From positions 1,178,001 to 1,242,000 of the forward strand of contig NZ_CP165734.1 of NCBI RefSeq assembly GCF_041200145.1: a DNA stretch of 64,000 nt. The letters run 5' to 3'. The notes beneath the pieces are model-generated. The model saw nothing but the letters and a program-made list of their open reading frames with translations, ran no database searches and was not told the DNA's origin. Shown piece by piece: positions 11,906 through 20,337 of this stretch; the first letter of the stretch is position 1; every line of letters begins with the position of its first letter. The position numbers and the translations under genes are program-made. Source of the DNA: Bradyrhizobium sp. LLZ17 (GTDB taxonomy: Bacteria > Pseudomonadota > Alphaproteobacteria > Rhizobiales > Xanthobacteraceae).

Positions 11906-11937
11906 TCGCGCCCAACGGGCCATTCCGTTGGGCGCGA
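11906..11937. promoter_or_regulatory. Perfect 13-bp hairpin just upstream of the kup start
   Basis: TCGCGCCCAACGG (11906-11918) is perfectly mirrored by CCGTTGGGCGCGA (11925-11937) with a 6-base loop. It ends 13 bases before the kup TTG on the minus strand, with no T-tract. It could be a transcript 5' structure that masks the kup start, a protein site, or the end signal of the upstream gene 12018-12275. Confidence 0.45.
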
Positions 11938-12017
11938 GCGTCATGCACTCTGCGATGGGACGCTGCAAATATCCATGGGGTTATACCGGCGTTTGTGACG
12001 CCAAGCTGACAGGCCGC

Positions 12018-12275
12018 TTACGGGGTACGATCGGCGGTCACCAGGCGAGCCACGCGAACGTCAGCCTTGGTACCGGCCCGGCGCAGGCAGGACGCCTCGA
12101 AATTCGGCCAGGCCTGCTGCGAGCAGTCCCTGCCGATGGTCTTGATGTCGAGCCGGTCGCTCTTGGCGAGAGCCTGCGGCACGCTGGCTTCGACGGTCGG
12201 CGCGAAGCCGGGCAGGAGGGTGAGGGCTGCGGCGACGCACGCGGCGAGCACAATCGCTGAAAGAGTCTTGATCAT
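12018..12275 (-). CDS. Small secreted protein of unknown function
   Basis: An 85-residue protein with a signal peptide (MIKTLSAIVLAACVAAALTL followed by LPGFAPTVEA). The mature part is about 55 residues and has two cysteines, in RDCSQQAWPNFEASCLRR, which could form one disulfide in the periplasm. I recall similar short secreted proteins from bradyrhizobia but no function. It runs toward kup, with a hairpin between them. Codon use looks like that of the neighbours. Confidence 0.65.
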   Translation of the reverse strand: MIKTLSAIVLAACVAAALTLLPGFAPTVEASVPQALAKSDRLDIKTIGRDCSQQAWPNFEASCLRRAGTKADVRVARLVTADRTP

Positions 12276-12402
12276 TGACGGTCCCCTGTGATGCGGCCGC
12301 TACGCCCAACGTGCGGCCCGTCATTTGTTGGGTGGATCAGTAACCATGGCCAGTTTCCGGATGTCTTCGTGGATACGGGAAATGGTTTCGTTCGCGCCCG
12401 GT

Positions 12403-12434
12403 TTTGTTTCGTGGCTGCCCGAGGACGAAACAAA
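12403..12434. promoter_or_regulatory. Perfect 10-bp inverted repeat upstream of coaD
   Basis: TTTGTTTCGT (12403-12412) is mirrored exactly by ACGAAACAAA (12425-12434) with a 12-base spacer. It lies about 90 bases before the coaD start and could be an operator or an RNA hairpin. No regulator can be named. Confidence 0.35.
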
Positions 12435-12523
12435 GCGGTGGTTTCCAACATGGTTTGGCGGAAAAATCGGCAGGGAACCTGCCCCGGCTTGCCGGTCCGG
12501 GCCGGGCGGAGTAGGAGGAGACC

Positions 12524-13022
12524 ATGCCGCGCATTGCCTTCTATCCAGGTTCTTTCGACCCGATCACCAACGGCCATCTGGACGTGGTCCGGCAGGCCGT
12601 TCCGCTGTGCGACAGGCTGGTTGTTGCAATCGGCGTCCATCCCGGCAAAAAGCCGCTGTTCTCGACAGAGGAGCGCCTGAAAATGCTCCACGACGTCTGC
12701 GGGCCGGTGGCAACAGCGGCCGGCTGCACCCTGGAAGCCACCACGTTTGACGACCTCTCCGTCACCGCGGCGCGTAGAAGCCGGCGCGACGATCATGATT
12801 CGCGGTTTGCGCGACGGCACTGACCTCGACTACGAGATGCGGCTTGCCGGCATGAACGAGGCCATGGCGCCGGAGGTGCACACGGTTTTCCTGCCGGCGT
12901 CCCCCATGGTCCGCCCGATCACCGCCACTTTGGTGCGCCAGATCGCAGCCATGGGCGGCGATGTCTCGACGTTCGTGCCGCCGCTGGTCGCATCGCTACT
13001 CAAGGCCAAATTCGCCGGCTAA
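12524..13022 (+). CDS. coaD: Phosphopantetheine adenylyltransferase (one frameshift in this sequence)
   Basis: CoaD makes dephospho-CoA from 4'-phosphopantetheine and ATP, the fourth step of coenzyme A synthesis in the cytoplasm. About 165 residues are encoded when an extra A at 12778-12779 is ignored. The N-terminal half has the nucleotidyltransferase signature [16 protein letters not shown] (T/HxGH). After the shift the sequence continues [20 protein letters not shown] and ends with [14 protein letters not shown]. The start is ATG 12524, after a good AGGAG ribosome site. The gene is essential, so the break is very likely a sequence error. Confidence 0.93.
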
Positions 13023-13058
13023 CGGCGCGCTTTCCACCTGACCTGATCCGGAGTTCTC

Positions 13059-13634
13059 ATGATCCGTCGTCTCGCAATTCTTGCCACGATGTTTGCCGCG
13101 CTTCTTGCCACGTTCCCCGCGGGCGCTCAGACCCTGCCGGCCGGCCTCGACAAGGCCAACGCCATCGTCATCGACTCCACCAAAGGCCGCATCGTCATCA
13201 AGCTGAGGCCGGACCTTGCGCCCCAGCACGCCGAGCGCATCAAGCAGCTCGCGCGCGAGGGCTATTACAACAACGTGCCGTTCCACCGCGTCATGGACGG
13301 CTTCATGGCGCAGACCGGCGATGGTCAGAACTTCAACGGCACTGGCGGCTCGAAATATCCGAACCTGAAGCAGGAATTCTCCAAGGTGCATTTTGCGCGC
13401 GGCATCGTCGGCATGGCCCGGCGCGGCGACAGCGTCGACACCGCCAATTCGCAGTTCTTCATCATGTTCGCCGACGGCGGCAGCCTCGACAACCAGTACA
13501 CCGTGATCGGCGAGGTCGTGCAGGGCATGGACGTCGTCGACAAGCTGAAGAAGGCGCCTCCCGGATCGAGCGGCGGCACCGTCACCGACCCCGACAAGAT
13601 GGTGAAGGTGCAGGTCGCTTCCGACATCAAATAG
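13059..13634 (+). CDS. ppiA: Periplasmic peptidylprolyl cis-trans isomerase, cyclophilin type
   Basis: A 191-residue cyclophilin with a signal peptide (MIRRLAILATMFAALLATFP then AGAQT), so it acts on proteins in the periplasm. The catalytic-loop signature FHRVMDGFMAQTGD is present, with the FNGTGGSKYPNLKQEF segment and NSQFFIMFADGGSLDNQYTV later. It lies in a run with an unknown secreted protein and a cytoplasmic cyclophilin (ppiB), all on the plus strand with short gaps, suggesting an operon with coaD. The ppiA symbol is given by location and family. Confidence 0.88.
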   Translation: MIRRLAILATMFAALLATFPAGAQTLPAGLDKANAIVIDSTKGRIVIKLRPDLAPQHAERIKQLAREGYYNNVPFHRVMDGFMAQTGDGQNFNGTGGSKYPNLKQEFSKVHFARGIVGMARRGDSVDTANSQFFIMFADGGSLDNQYTVIGEVVQGMDVVDKLKKAPPGSSGGTVTDPDKMVKVQVASDIK

Positions 13635-13642
13635 GAGAGGCG

Positions 13643-14068
13643 ATGGCGCGCTGCAGTGGCAAGCTCCTGCTCGTTGCCGCAGTGCTGCTGCTCGGCGTCC
13701 CTGGCGCTATCGCCGAGGACGCACAGGTCAACACCATCCAGGACATCTTCCGGCATCTGCGCACCTGCTGGAAGCCGCCGCCCGCCGCCAAGGCCCGCCC
13801 GATCGACATCACCGTCGTCGTGAGCTTTAACCGGGCTGGAAACATTCTGGGCCATCCGAGGATTACCTATGAATCCGCGGAGGCCTCCGACGATGACCGG
13901 CTGCAATACCGGGTCGCGGTGATGGAGGCATTGCAACGCTGCACGCCGATGCCATTTACCGATGCGATGGCTGGCGCCGCTGCGGGGCGTCCATTCGCGA
14001 TCCAGTTTCGCAACCGCAAATCTTCACCTGACAGGACTTCACCCCCAACCCAAGAGAGACGAGCATGA
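13643..14068 (+). CDS. Secreted protein with TonB/TolA C-terminal-like fold
   Basis: A 141-residue protein. A signal peptide (LLLVAAVLLLGVPGAIAEDA) is followed by a segment with HLRTCWKPP, then DITVVVSFNRAGNILGHPRI and ALQRCTPMPF. This pattern (W-x-P start, two strands, paired cysteines and a phenylalanine near the end) resembles the small C-terminal domain of TolA/TonB-type proteins. It overlaps the next gene by four bases (ATGA), so it is translated with ppiB. Role in envelope integrity is an inference. Confidence 0.65.
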   Translation: MARCSGKLLLVAAVLLLGVPGAIAEDAQVNTIQDIFRHLRTCWKPPPAAKARPIDITVVVSFNRAGNILGHPRITYESAEASDDDRLQYRVAVMEALQRCTPMPFTDAMAGAAAGRPFAIQFRNRKSSPDRTSPPTQERRA

Positions 14069-14529
14069 GCGCCACCGAAAACACACTGATCCTCGAGACC
14101 ACGCAGGGCCCCGTCACCATCGAGATGCGGCCTGATCTGGCGCCGGGCCACGTCGCGCGCATCAAGGAACTCGTGCGTGAAGGCTTCTACGACGGCATCG
14201 TGTTCCATCGCGTGATCGACGGCTTCATGGCGCAGACCGGCTGCCCGCAGGGCACCGGCACCGGGGGCTCAGGCAAGAAGCTGAAGGCCGAGTTCAACAA
14301 GGAGCCGCATGTGCGCGGCACCACCTCGATGGCGCGCGCTGCCAGCCCCGATTCCGGAGACAGCCAGTTCTTTATCGTGTTCGACGACGCCCGCTTCCTC
14401 GACAACCAGTACACGGTGTGGGGCAAGGTCACCGAGGGCATGGAGAACGTCGACAAGATCAAGCGCGGCGAGCCCGTGCAGAACCCCGACAAGATCGTCA
14501 AGGCGCGAATGGCGGCTGACGCGGAGTAG
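14065..14529 (+). CDS. ppiB: Cytoplasmic peptidylprolyl isomerase, cyclophilin type
   Basis: A 154-residue cyclophilin without a signal peptide, so it acts in the cytoplasm. The signature FHRVIDGFMAQTGCPQGTGT is followed by GSGKKLKAEFN, then SGDSQFFIVFDDARFLDNQY. It starts at ATG 14065 inside the last codons of the upstream secreted protein, implying coupled translation. Two cyclophilins in the same run (one exported, one not) is a common bacterial arrangement. The gene is intact. Confidence 0.92.
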   Translation: MSATENTLILETTQGPVTIEMRPDLAPGHVARIKELVREGFYDGIVFHRVIDGFMAQTGCPQGTGTGGSGKKLKAEFNKEPHVRGTTSMARAASPDSGDSQFFIVFDDARFLDNQYTVWGKVTEGMENVDKIKRGEPVQNPDKIVKARMAADAE

Positions 14530-14535
14530 GCGTTT

Positions 14536-14646
14536 CTCCTCATGGTGAGGAGGCGCGTAGCGCCGTCTCGAACCATGGAGGCCAAGCTGCAGCAGCGGGG
14601 CCTTCATCCTTCGAGACGCGCGTCCCGCGCTCCTCAGGATGAGGAG
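14536..14646. repeat. Palindromic intergenic repeat after ppiB
   Basis: CTCCTCATGGTGAGGAG at the left and CTCCTCAGGATGAGGAG at the right flank a GC-rich, self-complementary middle with GTCTCGAAC and CTTCGAGAC arms. It looks like a mobile palindromic element (REP/RPE type) rather than unique sequence, and it can act as a terminator for ppiB. Confidence 0.65.
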
Positions 14647-14669
14647 TGACTGGCTGACGGAGGTCTTGC

Positions 14670-15010
14670 TTGACAACAAAGCAATTTGTGATCGCGCCTC
14701 AGGACATAAGACCGCTCGCCCCGGAAAAGGGTGCGTGCTTGGCCTCCGATCGGATTACGGTCGGTGGTCAGCGCGTCGGTTTCATGTATCGTGAGGCGCC
14801 CGACAATACCTCTGACAGCGGCTGGCGCTTCTTTTCGGGCGAGGAGAGCCAGGACTTCGCCGATGATCCGAATAATTTCGAGATCTACGATGTGAACACA
14901 ATCGCCAATTACGATCCAGATATCATCCCGCTTCTGGGTCGCCTGCTTTCTCTGCCTTCGAACGCGAGCCTAAATCGTCTGCATTCGTTCGCACGGACTT
15001 TCCCGGCTGA
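14670..15010 (+). CDS. DUF2185 domain protein (one frameshift in this sequence)
   Basis: About 113 residues. The conserved core is ACLASDRITVGGQRVGFMYR, then EAPDNTSDSGWRFFSGEESQ and DVNTIANYDPDIIPLL. This matches DUF2185, a small family also found as immunity-protein-like domains near polymorphic toxins. Restoring one G in the run at 14936-14938 gives the usual ending GSPAFSAFERE, with a stop at 15008-15010. Without it the frame runs into queA. No toxin gene is visible next to it, so it may be a housekeeping member or an orphan. The TTG-like start at 14670 needs confirmation. Confidence 0.7.
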
Positions 15011-15066
15011 TGCGGGAAAGCCGCCAGAATCGCCTAATGGGCTGAAGACTATCCAACCTAGGTTCC

Positions 15067-16139
15067 ATGCGCACCGACCTCTTCGATTTCGACCTGCCCG
15101 CCGAGCGCATCGCATTGCGCCCGGCGAGCCCGCGCGACTCCGCGAAGATGCTGGTTGTCGATCGCGGCACGTTGCGCGAGCAAATCATCGCCGACCTGCC
15201 GCAATGGCTGAAGCCGGGCGACCAGCTCGTCGTCAACGACACCAAGGTGATCGCGGCGCAATTGAAGGGCCGCCGCATCGGCCGCGACACCGAGCCGAAG
15301 ATCGAAGCGACGCTGATCAAGCGGCTCGACGGTTCGCGCTGGCAGGCGCTGGCGAAGCCGGCGAAGAAGCTTGTCGCCGGCGACCGCATCCGCTTCGGCA
15401 ATGAAGGCAAGGTCTGCCTGCTCGGCCATCTCGATGCCGAAGTCAGATCAAGGGGAGTGAGGGCGAGGTGACGCTGTCATTCTCGTTCCACGGTCCTGCG
15501 CTCGAGCAGGCCATCGCGGATCTCGGCAGCCCGCCGCTGCCACCCTATATCGCCTCGAAGCGCACGCCCGACGAGCAGGATCTCGCCGACTACCAGACCA
15601 TGTTCGCGGCGAATGAAGGCGCGGTTGCGGCTCCGACCGCAGGCCTGCATTTTACGCCTGCGCTGGAGCAGTCCCTGCGCGATCGCGGCGTCGGGATCAA
15701 TCGCGTCACGCTGCATGTGGGGGCAGGGACCTTTCTGCCGGTAAAGGTGGACGACACCGAAGGCCACAAGATGCACGCCGAGTGGGGCACGATCTCGGCC
15801 GCGACGGCGGAAACACTCAACGCGGCGCGAAAGAACGGCGGCCGCATCGTCGCGGTAGGCACCACGTCGCTGCGGCTGTTGGAAAGCGCCACCGCCGAGG
15901 ATGGGACGATCCGGCCGTTTGCGGCTGACACCTCGATCTTCATCACGCCCGGCTATCGCTTCCGTGCCGTCGATATTCTGCTGACCAATTTCCACCTGCC
16001 GAAGTCGACGCTGTTCATGCTGGTGTCGGCGTTCTCCGGGCTCGAGGCGATGAAGCAGGCGTATGCGCATGCGATCGCGAATGGCTATCGGTTCTATTCG
16101 TACGGCGACGCGTGCTTGTTGTTTCGGGCCGCGCCGTAG
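15067..16139 (+). CDS. queA: S-adenosylmethionine:tRNA ribosyltransferase-isomerase (one frameshift in this sequence)
   Basis: QueA transfers and isomerises the ribosyl group of SAM onto 7-aminomethyl-deazaguanine in tRNA, a late step of queuosine synthesis. About 357 residues are encoded if one base (probably A) missing near 15444 is restored; the two parts then join through a [16 protein letters not shown] strand. Signatures are [14 protein letters not shown] at the start, [29 protein letters not shown], and [20 protein letters not shown]. The length is normal. queC is also in this window, so the queuosine pathway is probably complete in this organism. Confidence 0.94.
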
Positions 16140-16342
16140 GACCTCTTACCGTGCGTCAAGGCGCGAATATCCCTAGTGAACCGAGCATAGCGGCGTGCTT
16201 GACGCAGTCCTGCGGCGGAGCTGAATCCTAAAGTTTTAGCTATTCCTGCCGCGACCTGGAAACCATGCTGCCGGGCGACCGCCCGCCGGTTCATGCGTCC
16301 GAAAGCTATTCCTGCGCAAGTGGCCCCAAAAAGGGTGCGCCA

Positions 16343-16876
16343 ATGCTCGGCTTCGTGTTCGGCCTCAATGCCCGTCTCGGGCGCTTGCATTTCTTCCTGG
16401 CCTCGGTCGCGCTTGCGATCGTGATGACCGCGATCTGCTTTGCGATCGCCATGGCCGTTCTGCGCACCATCTCGCCCAGCATGATCCGTCCGGAAGACCT
16501 GATGACGAATTGGTCCATCATCGCCGCGATCGTGTTCTTTGGAATGGCGACCTTCACACTACAATCGATGCGCATCCGCGACATTGGCTGGGATCCGGTC
16601 TGCGTGATCCCGGCCTGGTTTGCGCTCATGATCGTCGATCACGTCGTCGCAGGGCGGTTTCCGGCCTGGGCGATCGGACAAGAGCACCAGAGCACGATTC
16701 TCGGCGGGCTGGTTAATCTCGGGCTGATGCTGGCGCTCACGTTCTGGCCGAGCGGCGACAGCGAAGGCTCTTACAGCAGTCCCGGCCAACCGAGCCGGAG
16801 CGCAGCCAAGCCGTCGATGTCGAACGAACGCCTTGCCCGCGTATCGCAGGGCACGGTGCGTCCGACCTGGAGCTAA
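16343..16876 (+). CDS. DUF805 family inner-membrane protein
   Basis: A 177-residue protein with four hydrophobic segments (for example FFLASVALAIVMTAICFAIA and ILGGLVNLGLMLALTF). The opening GFVFGLNARLGRLHFFL and the SMRIRDIGWDP loop are typical of the DUF805 family, whose members have no firm function. The start is taken at ATG 16343, where the conserved N-terminus begins; a longer frame from 16265 is not family-like. The C-terminal tail of about 45 residues is Ser/Pro rich. It converges on the cysteine synthase gene, 12 bases apart. Confidence 0.75.
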   Translation: MLGFVFGLNARLGRLHFFLASVALAIVMTAICFAIAMAVLRTISPSMIRPEDLMTNWSIIAAIVFFGMATFTLQSMRIRDIGWDPVCVIPAWFALMIVDHVVAGRFPAWAIGQEHQSTILGGLVNLGLMLALTFWPSGDSEGSYSSPGQPSRSAAKPSMSNERLARVSQGTVRPTWS

Positions 16877-16888
16877 CCTGCCCGGACC

Positions 16889-17932
16889 CTAGACGTAGGG
16901 CGGCTTGATGTTGCTGCGCTTCTCCAGCCATTCCGGCACCGGCAAATTCTTGGCGCGCATGAAGTCGGCGTTGAACAGCTTTGACTGGTAGCGGCTGCCG
17001 GAATCGCAGAGCACCGTGACGATCGTCTTGCCCGGTCCGAGCTGCTTCGCCAGGCGCATCGCTCCGGCGATGTTGATTCCAGTCGAGCCGCCGAGGCAGA
17101 GACCCTCGTGCTGGAGCAGCTCGTAAATCAGCGTCACGGCTTCTTCGTCGGGGATGACAAAGGCGTCGTCGACCTTGGCGCTCTCGACGATGGCGGTGAC
17201 ACGGCTGAGCCCGATGCCTTCGGTGATGGAGTCGCCGGGCGTCACCTTCGCCTCGCCATGGCGGAAATATTCGTACATGCCGAAACCGCGTGGATCGGCG
17301 CAGGCGATGCGAACGTCCTTGTTCTTTTCCTTCAGATAGCGGCTGACGCCGGCGAGCGTGCCGCCGCTGCCGACCGCGCAGACGAAGCCGTCGACCTTGC
17401 CGCTGGTCTGCTCCCAGATCTCGGGGCCGGTCGATTCGTAGTGCGCCTTGGCGTTGTCGAGGTTGTTCCACTGGTCCGCGAACAGCACACCGTTGGGCTC
17501 GCTCTTGCGGAGCTCGTCTGCAAGTCTGCGGCCGACATGCTGGTAGTTGTTGGGGTTGGCGAACGGCAACGCCGGGACCTCGATCAGTTCCGCGCCGCAC
17601 AGCTTGAGAAAATCCTTCTTCTCCTGACTCTGCGTCTCCGGAATCACGATCAGCGTGCGGTAGCCGCGGGCGCTGGCGACGACGGCAAGCCCGATGCCGG
17701 TGTTGCCGGCGGTCGATTCCACCACGAGCCCGCCGGGCCGCAGCTCGCCACGCTTCTCCGCTTCCAGGATCATCCATTTGCCGGCGCGGTCCTTCACGGA
17801 CTGGCCGGGATTCATGAACTCGGCCTTGCCGAGAATAGTGCAGCCGGTCAATTCCGAAGCGCGCTTCAGCTTGATGAGCGGGGTGTTGCCGATGGCTTCG
17901 ACAACGTCGTTTCTGATGGTCATGTCAGGCAA
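16889..17932 (-). CDS. cysK: Cysteine synthase A family protein
   Basis: A 347-residue PLP-dependent enzyme of the O-acetylserine sulfhydrylase class. The Lys of NPGQSVKDRAG binds PLP; ESTAGNTGIGLAVVA is the PLP-phosphate/asparagine loop, and VGSGGTLAGVSRYL and GGSTGINIAGAM complete the site. It is longer than classical CysK by about 30 residues, with an EYFRHGEAKVTPGDS insertion that I recall from the cysteine synthase branch found in alphaproteobacteria. Either ATG 17932 or the ATG three codons later can be the start. Alternative roles, such as a cystathionine beta-synthase-like enzyme, cannot be ruled out. Confidence 0.85.
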   Translation of the reverse strand: MPDMTIRNDVVEAIGNTPLIKLKRASELTGCTILGKAEFMNPGQSVKDRAGKWMILEAEKRGELRPGGLVVESTAGNTGIGLAVVASARGYRTLIVIPETQSQEKKDFLKLCGAELIEVPALPFANPNNYQHVGRRLADELRKSEPNGVLFADQWNNLDNAKAHYESTGPEIWEQTSGKVDGFVCAVGSGGTLAGVSRYLKEKNKDVRIACADPRGFGMYEYFRHGEAKVTPGDSITEGIGLSRVTAIVESAKVDDAFVIPDEEAVTLIYELLQHEGLCLGGSTGINIAGAMRLAKQLGPGKTIVTVLCDSGSRYQSKLFNADFMRAKNLPVPEWLEKRSNIKPPYV

Positions 17933-18017
17933 TTACCGGCTGGTTATCTCGTAGGCGTCGACCCTAAAGTAGGGTCGCCAGCCTTACAAGCGAGCCCTAG
18001 CGATCTGCCGCAAACTC

Positions 18018-18460
18018 TTATTGCTGCTTTGCGAAGATGACCTGCCGGACGTCGATATTCCCGGACGGAATCCGGCCGCGCAATAGGCGAGATAGTACTC
18101 CCACAGTCGCCGGAACCGGTCGTCAAAGCCGAGCGGGAGGAGAGCCAGCCAAGCGTTGCGGAAGTTATTTCGCCAGATGGCGAGTGTCTTGGCATAATCT
18201 TGCCCCAAGATGCGCTCGCGGATCACGGGGACACCGAACCGCTCGCCGAGCGATTTGAGCACAGCCGGCGAGCAGCACGCCGCCACGCAACTGCGCGAAA
18301 TACCCGTGGCCAGAACGGCTCGCCGACCGCCTCGATCGGGGCGATCCGGTCATAGCGGTCGCCGCCGATATCGAGCAACGTTTGGCCCGGCTTCAGGTCG
18401 AGCGCCTCGGCAAGGCAGCGATGTTTGTTGGTCAGCGCAGCCGTGAGGTCGCGCATGCGT
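18018..18460 (-). pseudogene. Decayed cyclopropane-fatty-acid-synthase-type SAM methyltransferase
   Basis: Only pieces remain in different frames. The N-side piece has EALDLKPGQTLLDIG (SAM motif I), followed by a short IEAVGEPFWP segment. After a shift comes SLGERFGVPVIRERILGQDY, then AIWRNNFRNAW and FRRLWEYYLAYC, the classic CFA-synthase C-terminus. A further one-base shift near 18042 leads to IDVRQVIFAKQQ and the stop at 18018-18020. Compared with a full-length enzyme of about 400 residues, most of the methyltransferase core between the pieces is absent, so this is true decay with internal deletion and not only sequencing error. It ends 85 bases beyond the cysteine synthase start. Confidence 0.7.
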
Positions 18461-18853
18461 GGATGCCTCTGCCTCGTGCTGGACAAGCTACGGTGGTTGC
18501 GCGCAGGTTTCAGTGGTGTGCGGCTGTTCTTCGCTGGTCGCGCCGCCGGTGTGGCCAGAATATCACATGAAATCTTGGTAAGCTTGAACGCGCGCGGGCA
18601 GGCATACAAATTCAAAAAGCCCTGCAAGACAGTGACATTGTGTATTTTCATGGTCCAGGCATCGGCGCGTTTGGGCGTGTGCTTCGCGGATGCGGGACTG
18701 TCCCGCAGTTCCGTGCCCGGCTAGAATGGATCTCAGGCCCGCAGAAAGCATCGCCGCTGTGAACGAGTTGCCCAAAGTCCCCCGACTGTCCCGCTGCAGA
18801 TCGGTTAATCCGGCCGTGCGGTGGCGGTACGGTCTGCCCGGCAGGGGGCAGAT
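18461..18853. other. Region between the CFA-type remnant and the efflux operon
   Basis: About 390 bases. It may contain the remains of the 5' end of the decayed methyltransferase, and it holds the promoter of the efflux operon, including the palindrome at 18691-18707. I see no regulator gene here, although RND pumps often have one next to them. Confidence 0.5.
18691..18707. promoter_or_regulatory. Perfect 17-bp palindrome upstream of the RND efflux operon
   Basis: TGCGGGAC-T-GTCCCGCA is a perfect 8-bp inverted repeat. The half GACTGTCCCGC recurs at 18784-18794, 60 bases before the first pump gene. This layout suggests an operator, possibly for a TetR- or LysR-type repressor encoded elsewhere. 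Confidence 0.4.
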
Positions 18854-20323
18854 GTGACACAGCGGTTTCCGGCGGTTGGCAGACGGCGATGCCGTGGTTC
18901 TGCGTCCCAGCCGCTGCGCTGGCTCGCGGCGGTGTGCCTGGCGGCAAGCTCGGGGGGCTGCGTGCTCACGCAGGATCTTCCCGATCCCGCGCTCGACGTT
19001 CCCACGCAATACAAATACGCCGGCAAGCCGGATGCGCCGCCGCCGCTGGACTGGTGGCGCGGATTCCGATCCACGGAGCTGACGCAACTGATGGAAGAGG
19101 CGCAAACCGTCAACCTCGACATCGCCGCCGCCGTCTCGCGCATCGTGGAGGCAGACGCCCAGGCGCGGCAGGCGGGCGCGGCCCTGCTGCCGAGCCTTTC
19201 CGGTACCGGGCAGGAGACTTATTCGCGCACCTCCGGCTCCTCCGCCTCGGGGCTCACCAACGGCGGCCGTGAGGTCGTCAACTACCAGGCTTCGCTGAGC
19301 GCAAGCTATCAGCTCGACTTCTGGGGGCAGAACCGGGACGCGCTGCAGACGGCTGAAGAGACAGCCCATGCCAACCGCTTCGATCGCGACGTCGTCGCGC
19401 TGACGACCCTGGCAGGCGTCGCCAATGCCTATTTCCAGGTGCTGGCCTCGCAGGATCGTATCCGGACCTCACAGCGCAACATTGCGAGCGCGCAGCGCAT
19501 CCTCGACGCCGTCAGGGAACGGCGCAAGGCGGGCACCGGTACCGATCTCGACGTTGCCCAGCAGGAGAGCGTGCTCGCCAACCAGAAGGCCCTGGTGCCG
19601 CCGCTGCGCCAGACGCTCGACCAGAACGTCAATGCGCTCGCCGTGCTGGTGTCGCGCCCGCCGGAGAGCGTGCGCGTGCTCGGCGGCTCGCTCGACCGGA
19701 TCGCGATCCCGCGGGTCACGCCCGGCCTGCCGTCGGAGCTTCTGACACAGCGGCCGGACATCCGTCGGCAGGAGGCGCAGCTCGCTTCCGCCACGGCGAA
19801 TGTCGGCAACGCACGCGCGCAGTTCTTTCCGACCATCCAGCTGACCGGCAATGGCGGCTATCAGAGCTCGGCGCTTGTCGCGCTGTTCCAGCCGCATGCG
19901 GCGTTCTTCCAGCTCGTCGGCAGCGCGACGCAGCCGATCTTCGACGGCGGCAGGATTCTCGGCAATTTCGAATATGCCAAGGCGCGGCAAGACGAATTGC
20001 TCCAGACCTACCGCAAGACCATCGTCCAGGCCTTCAGCGACGTCGACAATGCGCTATTCTCGATCAAGCAGACCACGATCAAGCTGCAGTTGCAGCGCGA
20101 TGTGGTCGCGGCGTCGCGGCGCGCTTTCGATCTCGCCGAGCAGCAATTGCGCGCTGGGACGGCCGACATCGTGACCGTGCTCAACACCCAACTCACCCTA
20201 TTCCAGGCCGAAGACACGCTGTCGCAGGCGCAACTCGCACGGCTTCTGGCCGTCGTCAGCCTGTATCAGGCGCTCGGCGGCGGCTGGGAGCCGCGAATGG
20301 AGAAACCGGTCAATGCTCTTTAA
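18854..20323 (+). CDS. RND efflux outer-membrane lipoprotein, OprM/NodT family
   Basis: A 489-residue TolC-like channel of the periplasm-spanning tripartite pump. The start is GTG 18854, which follows a strong AGGGGG ribosome site; the frame is open upstream. The N-terminus has a hydrophobic stretch and a Cys in AASSGGC that may be a lipid anchor. Two repeated outer-membrane-efflux regions follow; motifs include GVANAYFQVLASQDRI, RRKAGTGTDLDVAQQES, ELLTQRPDIRRQEAQLA and LRAGTADIVTVLNTQ. It opens the pump operon, with the adaptor gene 14 bases later. Confidence 0.9.
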   Translation: MTQRFPAVGRRRCRGSASQPLRWLAAVCLAASSGGCVLTQDLPDPALDVPTQYKYAGKPDAPPPLDWWRGFRSTELTQLMEEAQTVNLDIAAAVSRIVEADAQARQAGAALLPSLSGTGQETYSRTSGSSASGLTNGGREVVNYQASLSASYQLDFWGQNRDALQTAEETAHANRFDRDVVALTTLAGVANAYFQVLASQDRIRTSQRNIASAQRILDAVRERRKAGTGTDLDVAQQESVLANQKALVPPLRQTLDQNVNALAVLVSRPPESVRVLGGSLDRIAIPRVTPGLPSELLTQRPDIRRQEAQLASATANVGNARAQFFPTIQLTGNGGYQSSALVALFQPHAAFFQLVGSATQPIFDGGRILGNFEYAKARQDELLQTYRKTIVQAFSDVDNALFSIKQTTIKLQLQRDVVAASRRAFDLAEQQLRAGTADIVTVLNTQLTLFQAEDTLSQAQLARLLAVVSLYQALGGGWEPRMEKPVNAL

Positions 20324-20337
20324 GCCGGATATGAAGG

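Noticed and set aside
16094..16390. A minus-strand frame between queA and the DUF805 gene
   Set aside because: It overlaps both neighbours, has no recognisable family features and no ribosome site; probably chance.
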